Source: Burkholderiales bacterium | Lineage (GTDB): Bacteria; Pseudomonadota; Gammaproteobacteria; Burkholderiales; JABEVD01 | NCBI GenBank assembly: GCA_019753155.1 | Contig: JAIELG010000025.1 | Location: 1-50,337, forward strand | DNA: 50,337 bases | Direction of reading: 5' to 3' | Shown: positions 28,232-37,422 of the stretch, piece after piece | Numbering within the stretch: position 1 is the first letter of the stretch | Layout: each line of letters opens with the position of its first letter | Made by a program: the position numbers and the translations under genes | The notes under the pieces: model-generated | What the model was told of the DNA's origin: nothing | The model's input: the letters and a program-made list of their open reading frames with translations, nothing else | Databases searched by the model: none

Positions 28232-28632
28232 ATGGACAATCAAACTAGACTGAAAACCATATACGCGGTCGGAGCTCGTCCCAACTTCATGAAAATTGCG
28301 CCGATCATGGCAGCGATCAAGTCTTCCACAGCGAACATCGAAGCCACACTTGTCCATACTGGCCGGCATTACGACAAGGCCATGAACCACCAGTTTTTCA
28401 CCGCGTCCGGCATTCCCTGCATCACCCCGCGCAACAACACCGAGCGGCAAATCACCGTGGGCGAAGGCACTAATACCCTCGTGGGACAGGACAGGGACAG
28501 GATCCTGTCGGTATTGAGATTACCGATTCCGGAGGCAAGAGCGGAAAGATTCCCGAGTTCTGGGATGGACAGGCCGCCAAACGCATCGTCGACATCATGG
28601 GCAACTGGCTGCGGAAAAACAGGATTCAATAG
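28232..28632 (+). pseudogene. wecB: Degraded UDP-GlcNAc 2-epimerase (wecB) with internal deletion and frameshift
   Basis: Remains of the epimerase that makes UDP-ManNAc. The first 55 or so residues are normal (YAVGARPNFMKIAPIMAAIK, LVHTGRHYDKAMNHQFF). The sequence then jumps directly to the C-terminal family motif GIPCITPRNNTERQITVGEG, TNTLVGQDRDRI, so roughly 235 codons of the usual 370 are missing, including most of the active site. After about 28510 the frame shifts by one base: the true tail GKSGKIPEFWDGQAAKRIVD is read in the next frame and ends at TAG 28630-28632, directly against the deacetylase ATG. No functional enzyme can result. Confidence 0.85.
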
Positions 28633-29472
28633 ATGCTGAAAAATGCAATGACCATCGACGTGGAAGACTACTTCCAGGTTTCTGCCTTTGCAAACCATAT
28701 CCCACGCGAGGATTGGGAAGCGCTGCCATGCCGGATCGAACGCAACATGGAGCTGATCCTGTCTCTGCTTGACGCCCATGATATCCGCGCCACATTTTTC
28801 ACCCTGGGCTGGATCGCCGAGCGCTATCCAGCCATGGTAAAACGAATCGTCGAGAACGGCCACGAACTTGCAAGCCACGGCAGCAGCCATTTCAGGGTCA
28901 GCGACCAGACTCCCCAGGCGTTCGGGGAAGATGTCAGTACGAGCAAAAAGCTGCTGGAAGACATAGGCGGGCAGGAAGTGAAAGGGTATCGCGCCCCCAG
29001 TTTTTCCATCGGAGAGAACAACCTATGGGCGCTCGACGTCCTCGAGGAAGCGGGATACCGCTACAGTTCCAGCATCTATCCGATCCGCCACGACCATTAC
29101 GGTATGCCGGGAGCACCCCGTTTCAGGTTCCACCCCAGGGGCGACAAAGGCTTGCTGGAATTGCCGGCCACGACGCTTTCCCTGTTCAACCGGAACCTGC
29201 CCGCAGCAGGGGGCGGTTATTTCAGACTGCTGCCCTATCCCCTGTCGCGCTGGATGATGGAGCGGGTCAACCGCGAGGACAGGCAACCCTGCATATTCTA
29301 TTTCCACCCATGGGAACTCGATCCGGAACAGCCCCGCCAAAAGAACATCGGTTTCAGAACCCGTTTCCGCCACTACACCAATCTGTCACGCATGGAAGGA
29401 AAAATACGCCGGCTTCTGGGCGATTTTTCCTGGGGCAGGATGGACAGCATTTTTCTGGAGCAAGACTCATGA
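28633..29472 (+). CDS. XrtA-locus polysaccharide deacetylase (NodB family)
   Basis: Metal-dependent polysaccharide/N-acetylglucosamine deacetylase, 279 residues. The NodB motif 1 is TIDVEDYFQV with catalytic Asp9 or Asp12, and the metal-binding H-x3-H is His82 and His86 in SHGSSHF. YRAPSFSIGENN is motif 3 and YFHPWELDPEQP carries the late His. The TIGR03006-type extension (Asp-Tyr-Phe start, RFRHYTNLSRME end) is typical of XrtA loci as I recall. It abuts the wecB remnant and overlaps the FemAB gene (ATGA). It lacks a signal peptide, so action would be on cytoplasmic or lipid-linked intermediates unless exported otherwise. Confidence 0.9.
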   Translation: MLKNAMTIDVEDYFQVSAFANHIPREDWEALPCRIERNMELILSLLDAHDIRATFFTLGWIAERYPAMVKRIVENGHELASHGSSHFRVSDQTPQAFGEDVSTSKKLLEDIGGQEVKGYRAPSFSIGENNLWALDVLEEAGYRYSSSIYPIRHDHYGMPGAPRFRFHPRGDKGLLELPATTLSLFNRNLPAAGGGYFRLLPYPLSRWMMERVNREDRQPCIFYFHPWELDPEQPRQKNIGFRTRFRHYTNLSRMEGKIRRLLGDFSWGRMDSIFLEQDS

Positions 29473-30497
29473 CGCTTACAGTGCGCGAGATGCAGCAGAC
29501 GGACAAGGTTCGCTGGGATGCCTTCGTGGATTCCTGCCCCGATGCGACTTTCTTCCATCGCTCCGGATGGAAGGAGGTCATCGAGCGCGCATTCGGCCAC
29601 AAAACCTATTTCCTCCTCGCGGAGCAGGATGGCGTAATCCAGGGCGTGCTGCCGCTTGCCCAAATCAGGCATTTCCTGTTCGGACATTCCCTGTCTTCCC
29701 TGCCATTCTGCGTCTACGGCGGCATCGCGGCAACTTCGATGCCTGCCAGGGAAAAACTCGATGCCGCCGCGCAGGATATCGCCTCGAAACTGAACGTGGA
29801 TTACCTGGAATACCGCAACATCAGGCCGCATCACGAAGACTGGCCATCCAAGGATCTTTATGTCACCTTCCGCAAGCCCATCGACCCCGATGTCGAGCAG
29901 AACATGAAGAACATTCCACGCAAGCAGCGGGCCATGGTGCGCAGCGGCATCAAGAACAATCTGGTGAGCGAACTGGATGACGGCATTGAGCGCTTCTTCG
30001 GCGTGTTCTCGGACAACATGCTGCGGCACGGCACCCCGGCCCTTTCGAAGGGATACTTTGCCCTGCTCATGGAAATTTTCGGTCAGGATTGCGAAGTGCT
30101 TTCCGTCACGCATGACGGCGAAGTCGTGAGCAGTGTCCTGTCTTTCTATTTCAGGGACGAAGTATTGCCCTATTATGCCGGCGACACGGTCAAGGCAAGG
30201 TCGCTTGCGGCAAACGACTTCAAATACTGGGAACTCATGAGACACGCATGCGAGCGCGGGTACAGGGTTTTCGATTACGGCCGCAGCAAACGCGGCACAG
30301 GTTCTTTCGATTTTAAGAAAAACTGGGGGTTCGAAGCAACCCCTCTGAGCTACGAATACCAGCTTCACAAGGCGCAAGCCGTGCCCGACCAGAATCCGCT
30401 CAATCCGAAATATCAGTTGTTCATCAAGGCATGGAGAAAACTGCCTCTTTCGGTTGCCAATTTCATCGGCCCGCACATCGTGAAAAACCTGGGTTAG
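29469..30497 (+). CDS. FemAB-related XrtA/PEP-CTERM system protein
   Basis: A 342-residue FemAB-like (Acetyltransf_6) protein, third of its type in the window. It starts MTLTVREMQQTDKVRWDAFV at an ATGA overlap with the deacetylase; the longer open frame upstream overlaps that gene and is not used. Family features: DATFFHRSGWKEVIERAFGH, the conserved helix MKNIPRKQRAMVRSGIKNN, and a GNAT-like core YYAGDTVKARSLAANDFKYWELM followed by DYGRSKRGTGSFDFKKNWGF. The latter motif is characteristic of the XrtA family (TIGR03019 from memory). Aminoacyl or acyl transfer onto the polymer is plausible but untested. Confidence 0.88.
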   Translation: MTLTVREMQQTDKVRWDAFVDSCPDATFFHRSGWKEVIERAFGHKTYFLLAEQDGVIQGVLPLAQIRHFLFGHSLSSLPFCVYGGIAATSMPAREKLDAAAQDIASKLNVDYLEYRNIRPHHEDWPSKDLYVTFRKPIDPDVEQNMKNIPRKQRAMVRSGIKNNLVSELDDGIERFFGVFSDNMLRHGTPALSKGYFALLMEIFGQDCEVLSVTHDGEVVSSVLSFYFRDEVLPYYAGDTVKARSLAANDFKYWELMRHACERGYRVFDYGRSKRGTGSFDFKKNWGFEATPLSYEYQLHKAQAVPDQNPLNPKYQLFIKAWRKLPLSVANFIGPHIVKNLG

Positions 30498-30501
30498 GAT
30501 A

Positions 30502-31695
30502 ATGTCCGAGGATCTGCTTTTTCTCTCCCACCGTATCCCCTACCCCCCGAACAAGGGGGACAAGATCAGGTCGTTCCATCTGCTCAAACACCTGAGCAGA
30601 TTTTACAAGGTTCATCTTGGGACGTTCATCGACGACGAAGCGGACTGGAAACATGTCGAAGACGTGAAAAAAATGTGCGGAAAGTGCTGCATTCTCCCGA
30701 TGCATCCGCGTTCATCCAAATTTCGAGGTCTCTCCGGTCTCGTTTCCGGCAAGGCGCTCACCATACCCTGCTACGAAAACAGGGTATTGCAAGCCTGGGT
30801 CGACAACCTGATGCTCAATCTATCCGTCGAAAGAATCGTCGTATTTTCTTCGGCCATGGCGCAATATGTAGAAAAATTCGAACAGGCTTTGCGCATCATG
30901 GATTTCGTCGATGTCGACTCCGACAAATGGACTCAGTACGCAAAAGCCAAGGCCTGGCCGCTCAATCTGCTATACCGCCGCGAAGGACGATTGCTGGAAG
31001 CGTATGAACGAAAAATCGCGGGAGCATTCGATGCTTCCTTTTTTGTTTCCCCCCATGAGGCCGATCTCTTCAAAACGCTCGCGCCGGAATCATCGGACAG
31101 GATCCACGCCTATTGCAACGGCGTGGATGCCGACTACTTCTCGCCGGACAGGACGTATCCGAACCCTTATGCAGCCCATGAACAGGCGATCGTATTTACA
31201 GGGGCAATGGATTACTGGCCCAATATTGATGCCGTGAAATGGTTCGCACAGGACGTTCTTCCGCTTGTCCTCACGAAAAAACCCGAGGCGCGCTTCTACA
31301 TCGTAGGATCCAATCCGTCCAGGGCCGTCACGCAGCTCGCATCCCTCCCAGGCATAGCCGTCACGGGCCGAGTCGACGATGTCAGGCCGTATCTTGCCCA
31401 TGCCATGCTTGCGGTTGCGCCGCTCAGGATTGCACGAGGCATACAGAACAAGGTACTGGAAGCCATGTCCATGGGGAAGCCCGTCGTCGCCACCCCCCAG
31501 GCGCTCGAAGGCATAGCGGGCGGGGAAGGCTGCCTGGTGGGCCGCGATGCCGGAGAATTCGCCAGCCTCGTGCTTGACCTTCTGGATTCCGTCCGGAGCA
31601 TGGGAGAAGCAGGCCGCTCATGCATCCTGGAACATTACGACTGGGACAGAAATCTGACAACACTTTCCTCTTATCTGGATATCGGAACAGCATGA
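30502..31695 (+). CDS. XrtA-system glycosyltransferase, GT4 family (TIGR03087-like)
   Basis: A 397-residue GT-B glycosyltransferase. The N-terminal acceptor domain starts SEDLLFLSHRIPYPPNKGDKI, a signature of this XrtA-linked family. The C-terminal donor-binding domain shows VFTGAMDYWPNIDAVKWF, RFYIVGSNPS and the GT4 glutamate region APLRIARGIQNKVLEAMSMGKPVVAT. AGGA precedes ATG 30502. The stop overlaps xrtA (ATGA). It should add one sugar of the repeat unit; donor and acceptor are unknown. Confidence 0.88.
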   Translation: MSEDLLFLSHRIPYPPNKGDKIRSFHLLKHLSRFYKVHLGTFIDDEADWKHVEDVKKMCGKCCILPMHPRSSKFRGLSGLVSGKALTIPCYENRVLQAWVDNLMLNLSVERIVVFSSAMAQYVEKFEQALRIMDFVDVDSDKWTQYAKAKAWPLNLLYRREGRLLEAYERKIAGAFDASFFVSPHEADLFKTLAPESSDRIHAYCNGVDADYFSPDRTYPNPYAAHEQAIVFTGAMDYWPNIDAVKWFAQDVLPLVLTKKPEARFYIVGSNPSRAVTQLASLPGIAVTGRVDDVRPYLAHAMLAVAPLRIARGIQNKVLEAMSMGKPVVATPQALEGIAGGEGCLVGRDAGEFASLVLDLLDSVRSMGEAGRSCILEHYDWDRNLTTLSSYLDIGTA

Positions 31696-33215
31696 ATCCG
31701 AATGCTTCTATGCATACATGGAAAATCGCCGCATTCGGCCTGTTCATATCCATTTTCGCCATACTCCTGCTTAACCTGGGGGTCGTCGCCTTCACGGTGG
31801 ACACATGGACAAACAATCAAACCTACACGCATGGTTTTCTCATTTTCCCGATCAGCGCATGGCTCATCTGGAGAAAACGCAAAATCCTGTCCGGAATGCT
31901 CCCGGCACCGCAATTGCCCGGGCTCGCGCTCATGCTGCTCATCAATCTCGCCTGGCAACTGGGGCACCAGGCCGATGTCATGGTGGTGCAGCAGTATTGC
32001 CTGATCGGAATGCTCATCGTCACGACATGGACGCTGTTGGGCACGAAGATTTTTCATCGGATATCCTTTGCCCTTTTCTTCCTCTTTCTTGCCGTCCCGA
32101 TCGGAGAAGCGCTGATTCCGTCCCTGATGAATTTCACCGCGGATTTTACGGTCGATGCGCTGCAACTGACCGGCATCCCCGTTTACAGGGAAGGCACGTT
32201 TTTCAGCCTCCCGGACGGAAACTGGTCCGTGGTCGAAGCCTGCAGCGGATTGCGCTACCTGATTTCTTCCCTGACCCTGGGCATTCTGTACGCCTACCTG
32301 ACTTACCGCAGTTTATCCAGGAAGCTGATATTCATCGCATTCTCGGCAATAGTCCCCATCCTGGCCAACGGAATACGCGCCTACATGATCGTCATGATCG
32401 GCCATTTGAGCGGGATGCGGCTTGCGGCAGGAATCGACCACCTGATTTACGGCTGGATTTTCTTCGGCCTCGTGATGCTCCTGCTGTTCTGGATCGGCTC
32501 CTTTTTCAGGGAAAATGAAACCCATTCGGAGGAAATCCCGGAAACCGAAACCGGGCAAAAACCGGCGAACGCCTTCCTTGCAGCAGCCGGGGCAATCGTG
32601 GCGGTCATCGCGTTGAATGGCGTTTATGCGGGGATTCTCGACAGCAAGCTGCAAACCCCGCAGCCGATCGATCTTGGCATGCCCGCGGTTTCCGCATGGC
32701 AGGAAAGTTCCCGCCCGCTGTTCGACTGGGTTCCACACTATCTCGGCAGCAAGGAAAGATTCATTCGCAGCTACCGCAGGCAAGGAGAAACAGTATCCCT
32801 GTTCGTTGCCTATTACCGCAATCAGCACCAGGGAGCCGAACTCGTTACCTCCGGAAACATGCTGGTTAAAATCGCGGATGCGAACTGGGGCAATGTAGGC
32901 GAAACGGAAAGCCTGATCGGCATCGGAACGGAGCAGTTTCGCATCAGGCAGGCTTTGCTGAAATCTACGCGAGGACGACTACTTGCATGGGAATGGTATT
33001 GGGTGGACGGGCGCTGGACAAGCAATCCCTACATGGCCAAATTGCTGGAAGCGAAATCCCGCATGCTGAGAGGCGTCGACGATGCCGCAGTAGTCGTCGT
33101 CGCAGCGCCTTATATCACGTCTCCCCAGGAAGCATCGGGAACGCTAGGGAATTTTTTACGTGACTCGCTGCCGGAAATAGAGCGTATGCTCAAACATGCC
33201 GTAAAGCGGCCATAA
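31692..33215 (+). CDS. xrtA: Exosortase A with fused EpsI domain
   Basis: Integral membrane cysteine protease/transpeptidase thought to cleave PEP-CTERM proteins, 507 residues. About eight membrane helices hold the catalytic residues: Cys184 in VVEACSGLRYL, Arg229 in NGIRAY and His238 in IGHLSG. After about residue 300 comes a periplasmic EpsI-type domain (PLFDWVPHYLGSKERFIRSYR, VSLFVAYYRNQHQGAELV), the arrangement typical of XrtA. The start ATG 31692 overlaps the upstream gene's TGA. Its one evident substrate in the window is the PEP-CTERM protein at 38896. Confidence 0.95.
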   Translation: MNPNASMHTWKIAAFGLFISIFAILLLNLGVVAFTVDTWTNNQTYTHGFLIFPISAWLIWRKRKILSGMLPAPQLPGLALMLLINLAWQLGHQADVMVVQQYCLIGMLIVTTWTLLGTKIFHRISFALFFLFLAVPIGEALIPSLMNFTADFTVDALQLTGIPVYREGTFFSLPDGNWSVVEACSGLRYLISSLTLGILYAYLTYRSLSRKLIFIAFSAIVPILANGIRAYMIVMIGHLSGMRLAAGIDHLIYGWIFFGLVMLLLFWIGSFFRENETHSEEIPETETGQKPANAFLAAAGAIVAVIALNGVYAGILDSKLQTPQPIDLGMPAVSAWQESSRPLFDWVPHYLGSKERFIRSYRRQGETVSLFVAYYRNQHQGAELVTSGNMLVKIADANWGNVGETESLIGIGTEQFRIRQALLKSTRGRLLAWEWYWVDGRWTSNPYMAKLLEAKSRMLRGVDDAAVVVVAAPYITSPQEASGTLGNFLRDSLPEIERMLKHAVKRP

Positions 33216-33218
33216 AGC

Positions 33219-34352
33219 ATGGAAAAACAGCCCCCGCTCGTCGCCCACGTCATTTACAGGCTGGATATCGGCGGCCTGGAAAATGGCCTCGTCAACCTGA
33301 TCAATCATATTCCGGAAGACCGCTACAGGCATGCCGTCGTCTGCCTGACAGGCTATTCCGATTTTCGCCTGCGCATCAGGCGAAAAAATGTCGAAATCAT
33401 CGATGTCGGCAAGCGGGCAGGACAGGACATGGGAATGCATCTGCGCCTGTGGCGCATATTCAGATCGCTCAAGCCTGATATCGTGCATACCCGCAACCTC
33501 AGCACGCTGGAAGCTGCCGTTCCTGCCGCCATTTCCGGGGTCAGGGTGCGCATTCATGGCGAACATGGGCGCGACATCGGGGATCTTGACGGAAGCAACA
33601 AGAAATACCAGTTTTTGCGCCGGGCCTATTCGCCTTTCGTGAATCATTACATCGCTCTGTCGCGCGACCTGGAGTCCTATCTGGAACACAAAATCGGCGT
33701 GGCTGCCGGAAAAATCACTCAAATCTATAATGGCGTCGACACGACAAAATTCCATCCTTCATCCGCAGAACGCACGAATTGTTCGTTCACGAAACCCGGC
33801 CAAATCGTCATCGGAACGGTCGGAAGGATGCAGGCGGTAAAGGATCAACTGACCCTGGCAAGAGCTTTCATCCGGCTTCTGGACATTGCACCGCAATTCC
33901 GGGCGGTGGCGCGCCTGCTCATCGTCGGAGACGGGCCTTTGAGAAGCGAGTCGCTCGCCCTGCTGGAATCCGCCGGTTGCGCGGATCTCGCCTGGCTGCC
34001 GGGGGCAAGGGAAGACGTGCCGGAATTGATGCGCATGATGAATATTTTCGTCCTTCCTTCGCTTGCGGAAGGCATATCCAACACCATACTGGAAGCCATG
34101 TCGAGCGGATTGCCCGTCATTGCCACGAACGTGGGCGGGAATCCCGAACTCGTGAGCGATTCAACCGGGATGCTGATTCCTTCTGGCGACCCGGAAGCCA
34201 TGGCACGATCCATGCTAACATATCTGGCGGACCCGGAGCTTGCCGCCCGCCACAGCGCTGCAGCGAAGCGCGAAATCGAAGCGCGTTTCAGCATGGAGGC
34301 GATGGTTGGCGCCTATATGCGGGTATACGACAACCAACTTGCCATTCGATAA
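33219..34352 (+). CDS. XrtA-system glycosyltransferase, GT4 family (TIGR03088-like)
   Basis: A 377-residue GT-B enzyme. The start PPLVAHVIYRLDIGGLENGLVNLIN is the Gly-rich acceptor loop of this family. RVRIHGEHGRDI and ITQIYNGVDTTKFHP lead into the donor domain, with IGTVGRMQAVKDQLTLARAF, LLIVGDGPLR and the GT4 E-x7-E region FVLPSLAEGISNTILEAMSSG. Three bases separate it from xrtA, and the amidotransferase gene follows, the usual order in XrtA loci. Confidence 0.9.
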   Translation: MEKQPPLVAHVIYRLDIGGLENGLVNLINHIPEDRYRHAVVCLTGYSDFRLRIRRKNVEIIDVGKRAGQDMGMHLRLWRIFRSLKPDIVHTRNLSTLEAAVPAAISGVRVRIHGEHGRDIGDLDGSNKKYQFLRRAYSPFVNHYIALSRDLESYLEHKIGVAAGKITQIYNGVDTTKFHPSSAERTNCSFTKPGQIVIGTVGRMQAVKDQLTLARAFIRLLDIAPQFRAVARLLIVGDGPLRSESLALLESAGCADLAWLPGAREDVPELMRMMNIFVLPSLAEGISNTILEAMSSGLPVIATNVGGNPELVSDSTGMLIPSGDPEAMARSMLTYLADPELAARHSAAAKREIEARFSMEAMVGAYMRVYDNQLAIR

Positions 34353-34369
34353 CAACGGAAAATTAAAAC

Positions 34370-36277
34370 ATGTGCGGAATTGCAGGCATTTTCGACACCC
34401 GAGGAAAATCCGAAATCGCGAGGAATACGCTCCATGCCATGAACGAGTCCCAATTTCACCGGGGACCGGACGAGGGCGGAACGCATTTCGAACCGGGCCT
34501 TGGACTTGCTCACAGAAGGCTTTCCATCATCGATCTTTCCTCGGGACAACAACCGCTTTTCAACGAAGACGGCAGCATAGTCGTCGTCTTCAACGGGGAA
34601 ATATACAATTTCGTCGAGCTCATGCCTGAGCTCAAGGCGCTCGGACACAAGTTCCGCACGCATTGCGACACTGAAGTCATCGTGCATGCCTGGGAAGAGT
34701 GGGGCGCCGCCTGCGTGCATCGCTTCCGCGGCATGTTCGCCTTCGCGCTTTGGGACCGCAACAGGAACACCCTGTTTCTTGCCCGCGACAGGCTGGGCGT
34801 CAAACCCCTCTACTACAGCCTGCTGCCCAACGGCCTGTTCCTGTTCGGTTCCGAACTGAAAGCCCTGCTCGCCTATCCCGGCTTTTCGCGTGAAATGGAT
34901 CATCGCGCAATCGAGGAATATTTCGCCTATGGTTATGTTCCGGAACCGCGCAGCATTTTCTTCGGAACCCACAAGCTGCCTCCCGGACATTGCCTCACCC
35001 TCCTTCGGGGAAAGCCGCTCCAGAACACCGTGCAATACTGGGATATTCCCTTCGCTTCTCACGGCCCGATCTCCGAAACCGACGCCCAGGAAGAACTGAT
35101 CCTGAGGCTGAAGGAAGCCGTGAAAATCCGCCTCGTCGCGGAAGTGCCCCTGGGCGCATTCCTCTCGGGCGGAGTCGATTCCGGCGCCGTGGTCGCGATG
35201 ATGGCCGAACTCTCACGTGACCCTGTCAACACCTGCTCCATTGCTTTCGGGGATCCCAACTATAACGAAGCGGAATATGCTGCCAGGGTCGCCCAGCGCT
35301 ACCATACCCGGCACAGCGTCGGGCAGGTCGAGTCCGACGATTTCGCCCTCCTCGACAGGCTCGCTGCGCTTTACGACGAGCCCTATGCCGACAGTTCCGC
35401 CTTGCCGACCTACCGCGTCTGCGAACTCGCCAAAAAAACCGTCACGGTGGCGCTGTCGGGCGACGGCGGTGATGAAAATCTCGCGGGTTATCGCAGATAC
35501 CGTTTTCATATGGCAGAAGAACGGATGAGGGCCTTGCTTCCGCTCGCCATCCGTCGCCCCCTCTTCGGCATGCTCGGTGCGATTTACCCGAAAGCCGACT
35601 GGGCGCCTAGAATCTTCCGGGCAAAGACCACGTTCGAAGCGCTGGCGAGGGATTCGGTGGAAGGCTATTTCCACAGCGTCTCGATACTTGGAAGCACGTT
35701 GCGGGGACGACTCTTCAGCAAGGCTTTCATGAGGGAACTTCAAGGCTATAGGGCCGTGGAAGTATTGAAGGGCCATGCCGCGAAGTCCCCGACCGATGAT
35801 CCGCTTTCCCTGGTCCAATACCTTGACATGAAGACCTATCTTCCGGGGGATATCCTCACGAAGGTCGATCGGGCGAGCATGGCCCATGCCCTCGAAGTCC
35901 GGGTTCCCCTGCTGGATCACAAATTCGTGGAATGGGTTTCGGGACTTCCTTCATCATATAAATTGAGGGGCGGGGAAGGAAAATACATCTTCAAGAAATC
36001 CCTCTCGTCCCATCTTCCGGAAGACATCCTCTACCGCCCCAAGATGGGCTTCGCAGTACCGCTTGCAGGCTGGTTCAGAGGGCCCCTGCAGGAACGGGTG
36101 AAAGCTTCCCTGCTCGGTGAGCGCCTCGCCGACTGCGGCCTCTTCGACGGGAATTTCCTCAGGCATCTGGTGGACGAGCACATTTCGGGACGCAGGGACT
36201 ACAGCGCGCCGATCTGGTCGCTCCTGATGTTCGAATCCTTCCTGAAAAACACCCATGAAGGCGATCAGGCACAGTGA
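34370..36277 (+). CDS. XrtA-system asparagine synthase-like amidotransferase
   Basis: A 635-residue glutamine amidotransferase resembling asparagine synthetase B. The N-terminal class II glutaminase domain has the nucleophile Cys2 (MCGIAGIFDT) plus HRGPDEGGTHF, AHRRLSIIDLSSGQQP and NGEIYN. The synthetase domain has the ATP-pyrophosphatase loop SGGVDS at residues 266-271 and ALSGDGGDENLAGYRRY. TIGR03108-type members lie directly after the TIGR03088 glycosyltransferase in XrtA loci. Transfer of ammonia to a sugar carboxyl group is inference; asparagine synthesis itself is less likely here. Confidence 0.92.
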   Translation: MCGIAGIFDTRGKSEIARNTLHAMNESQFHRGPDEGGTHFEPGLGLAHRRLSIIDLSSGQQPLFNEDGSIVVVFNGEIYNFVELMPELKALGHKFRTHCDTEVIVHAWEEWGAACVHRFRGMFAFALWDRNRNTLFLARDRLGVKPLYYSLLPNGLFLFGSELKALLAYPGFSREMDHRAIEEYFAYGYVPEPRSIFFGTHKLPPGHCLTLLRGKPLQNTVQYWDIPFASHGPISETDAQEELILRLKEAVKIRLVAEVPLGAFLSGGVDSGAVVAMMAELSRDPVNTCSIAFGDPNYNEAEYAARVAQRYHTRHSVGQVESDDFALLDRLAALYDEPYADSSALPTYRVCELAKKTVTVALSGDGGDENLAGYRRYRFHMAEERMRALLPLAIRRPLFGMLGAIYPKADWAPRIFRAKTTFEALARDSVEGYFHSVSILGSTLRGRLFSKAFMRELQGYRAVEVLKGHAAKSPTDDPLSLVQYLDMKTYLPGDILTKVDRASMAHALEVRVPLLDHKFVEWVSGLPSSYKLRGGEGKYIFKKSLSSHLPEDILYRPKMGFAVPLAGWFRGPLQERVKASLLGERLADCGLFDGNFLRHLVDEHISGRRDYSAPIWSLLMFESFLKNTHEGDQAQ

Positions 36278-37422
36278 GAATCCTTTATCACCATAGAATT
36301 GCATCGAAGGACGGGCAGAACGTCCATGTCGACGAGATCGTCAATGCATTGCGCGACCTTGGCCATGAAGTGCTCATCGTGGCGCCCGCCTCCAGCACCG
36401 AACAGGATTTCGGGGCCAGCGTGGGCTGGGTCGACAGGTTGAAGGCCAGCCTGCCCAAAGCGCTCTATGAAGTGCTCGAAATGGGGTATTCGCTGCTGGC
36501 CTATGCCCGGCTGTGCCGGGCGATACGCGCATTCCGGCCTGACGCCATTTATGAGCGCTACAACCTTTTCCTGTTCTCCGGCATATGGGCAAGACGCCGC
36601 TACGGCATTCCCCTGCTGCTGGAAGTCAATGCGCCGATCGCGCAGGAGCGGGAAAAATACGATGGGATCGCGCTCAAGCGCATGGCCGACCGGGCGCAGC
36701 GACACATCTGGCAGGGAGCGGATTACGTTCTGCCGGTCACGCATGTGCTCGGCAAAATGATCGAAGCTGCGGGGGTGCCGGAAAAGAAAATAATCGTCAT
36801 TCCAAACGGCATCAACGCAGCGCATTTCTCGAACGTTCCGGGGTCGAACCAGGTCAAGGCTCGGCATGGACTGGAAGGCCGCGTGGTACTCGGATTCACG
36901 GGTTTCGTGCGCGATTGGCATGGTCTCGATCGCGTCATCCGCTGGATGGCGTTGCAGGAAAGAACTGACCTGCATCTCCTGGTAGTCGGAGACGGGCCTG
37001 CGCGGCCCGATTTGGAGAAGCTGTCGGAAAGCCTCGGCATCAGCGGGCATGTCACGTTCACCGGGCTCGTGCAACGGGACAGCATTCCCGAACTGGTGGC
37101 TGCATTCGACGTGGCGTTGCAGCCTGCCGTAGTGGCTTACGCCTCCCCCCTGAAGCTGTTCGAATACCTTGCGATGGGGCGGGCAGTCATTGCACCGCGG
37201 CAGGAAAACCTGCTCGAAGTGCTGACGGACGGCGAAAATGCAGTGATGTTCGACCCTTCCGACCCGCAAGGACTGGAGACGGCTTTGTCGCAGGTCTGCT
37301 CCGACCCTGAACTTCGTGAAAGGCTGGGCGCTGCCTCGAAACGCGCCATCTTCGAAGGCGGGCTGACTTGGCGAGCCAATGCGCAGCGTATCGTCGAATT
37401 GTTCGAATCCTTGCAGAAATGA
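36274..37422 (+). CDS. GT4 family glycosyltransferase
   Basis: A 382-residue GT-B enzyme. GTG 36274 overlaps the amidotransferase stop (GTGA). The acceptor domain starts MRILYHHRIASKDGQNVHVD. The donor domain shows VLGFTGFVRDWHGLDRVIRW, HLLVVGDGPARPDLEKL and the GT4 motif ASPLKLFEYLAMGRAVIAP. It does not look like the other XrtA-signature transferases; it is a general WbuB/WcaI-like type. It ends in an ATGA overlap with another transferase. Confidence 0.85.
   Translation: MRILYHHRIASKDGQNVHVDEIVNALRDLGHEVLIVAPASSTEQDFGASVGWVDRLKASLPKALYEVLEMGYSLLAYARLCRAIRAFRPDAIYERYNLFLFSGIWARRRYGIPLLLEVNAPIAQEREKYDGIALKRMADRAQRHIWQGADYVLPVTHVLGKMIEAAGVPEKKIIVIPNGINAAHFSNVPGSNQVKARHGLEGRVVLGFTGFVRDWHGLDRVIRWMALQERTDLHLLVVGDGPARPDLEKLSESLGISGHVTFTGLVQRDSIPELVAAFDVALQPAVVAYASPLKLFEYLAMGRAVIAPRQENLLEVLTDGENAVMFDPSDPQGLETALSQVCSDPELRERLGAASKRAIFEGGLTWRANAQRIVELFESLQK

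Noticed and set aside
29025-29468. Extended N terminus of the FemAB gene open back to 29025
   Set aside because: The extension lies inside the deacetylase gene in another frame, and the ATGA overlap at 29469 gives a start with family-typical sequence.
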